From positions 1 through 6,517 of the forward strand of contig JAAWEO010000125.1 of NCBI GenBank assembly GCA_022794295.1: a stretch of DNA of 6,517 bases, read 5' to 3'. The notes under the pieces were generated by a model. It saw only the letters and a program-made list of their open reading frames with translations, was not told where the DNA came from and made no database searches. Made by a program: the position numbers and the translations under genes. Of this stretch, positions 6,387 through 6,517 are shown one piece after another (the first letter of the stretch is position 1; each line of letters begins with the position of its first letter). Source of the DNA: Angelakisella sp. GTDB lineage: Bacteria > Bacillota > Clostridia > Oscillospirales > Ruminococcaceae.

Positions 6387-6514
6387 GCCGCGGCTAAAAA
6401 CCTGGCGCTGTGAAAGGATTGCAAGGTATCTGCCTTTACAATGTAAAATCGAAGTGACAAGCCGCGGCCGGAACGAGACTGGCCGTCACCCAGCCGCGGG
6501 GAGCGCCTGGCGCT
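6387..6514 (+). repeat. Imperfect direct repeat GCCGCGG-(6-7 nt)-CCTGGCGCT
   Basis: GCCGCGG followed by CCTGGCGCT after a 7-nt spacer occurs at 6387-6409, and after a 6-nt spacer at 6493-6514, a period of about 106 nt. A third GCCGCGG lies between them at 6461-6467. The second copy sits at the window edge, so the repeat series may continue outside. Confidence 0.5.
6435..6447. promoter_or_regulatory. Operator-like 13-nt palindrome TTTACAATGTAAA
   Basis: Perfect dyad TTTACA/TGTAAA around one central A, AT-rich within a GC-rich surrounding. It lies just downstream, in the vanR direction, of the -35-like TTGTCA (6460-6455). The form fits a binding site for a dimeric repressor, but which one cannot be said. 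Confidence 0.35.
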
Positions 6515-6517
6515 TGC

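Larger units (their letters stand above)
6103..6517. other. Long non-coding, hairpin-rich region upstream of vanR
   Basis: No recognisable protein is seen on either strand. ORFs here have a low-complexity Pro/Gly/Arg-rich look and no known motif. The stretch is dense in perfect stems: GGCCC-TTC-GGGCC (6120-6132), GCACC-TGCC-GGTGC (6226-6239), TACCCG/CGGGTA (6247-6252 with 6271-6276), ACCGGAC-ACCA-GTCCGGT (6288-6305), GGCGGAC/GTCCGCC (6316-6322 with 6334-6340) and GGATA/TATCC (6360-6376). GCCGCGG occurs at 6387, 6461 and 6493. This suggests a structured leader RNA, a separate ncRNA or an intergenic repeat element. The vanRS promoter should lie here; the only -35-like element I note is TTGTCA (minus strand, 6460-6455), without a good -10. 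Confidence 0.5.

Noticed and set aside
6101..6460. 119-codon minus-strand ORF upstream of vanR
   Set aside because: It starts at TTG without a good ribosome binding site, its C-terminal half is Pro/Gly/Arg-rich, and it runs through perfect RNA-like stems. It matches no family I recognise.
1..6517. CRISPR array, insertion sequence or transposase, rRNA genes
   Set aside because: No regularly spaced identical repeats, no transposase or recombinase motif, and no rRNA-like sequence was seen.

Overview
The window carries a compact, GC-rich glycopeptide-resistance-type gene cluster of the vanG class, followed by an independent LacI-family regulator. All genes are on the minus strand. The GC-rich codon use, strong AGGAGG-type ribosome binding sites, TTG start codons and a vanG-type cluster suggest a Gram-positive anaerobe of the Clostridia, perhaps a gut Oscillospiraceae/Lachnospiraceae-like bacterium. 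That host assignment is inference from style and gene content only.

Layout in the direction of transcription (high to low coordinates). About 400 nt with no convincing gene but many perfect hairpins and small repeats (6103-6517). vanR response regulator (6089-5394, TTG start). vanS sensor kinase (5381-4197, TTG start, ribosome binding site overlapping the vanR stop). A 138-nt intergenic region (4059-4196) with a VanR-box-like sequence and a very long hairpin. vanW (4058-3246; the longer in-frame ORF to 4187 is not supported). vanG-type D-Ala-D-Ser ligase (3182-2136). vanXY D,D-peptidase (2139-1336, ATGA overlap with the ligase). A GC-rich hairpin plus T-run terminator (1251-1278). A consensus-like promoter (1214-1242) that drives the lacI-type gene (1171-155). 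The first 95 nt form another inverted-repeat-bounded, multi-hairpin element.

How the genes work together. By analogy with known vanG operons, VanS senses glycopeptide or cell-wall stress and phosphorylates VanR on Asp53. VanR then activates the resistance genes downstream of vanS. The ligase makes a dipeptide ending in D-Ser (or possibly D-Ala). VanXY removes normal D-Ala-D-Ala dipeptide and pentapeptide ends. VanW has no established biochemical role. The serine racemase gene vanT, which usually completes a D-Ser cluster, is not here: a terminator and then lacI follow vanXY. The cluster is therefore minimal or incomplete, or relies on D-Ser from elsewhere.

Points most worth a second look: the missing vanT; a Phe-to-Leu change at a ligase position aligned with a D-Ser-pocket residue; the 21-bp hairpin in front of vanW, which pairs fully only in the sense RNA; and the two hairpin-rich non-coding blocks at the window ends.
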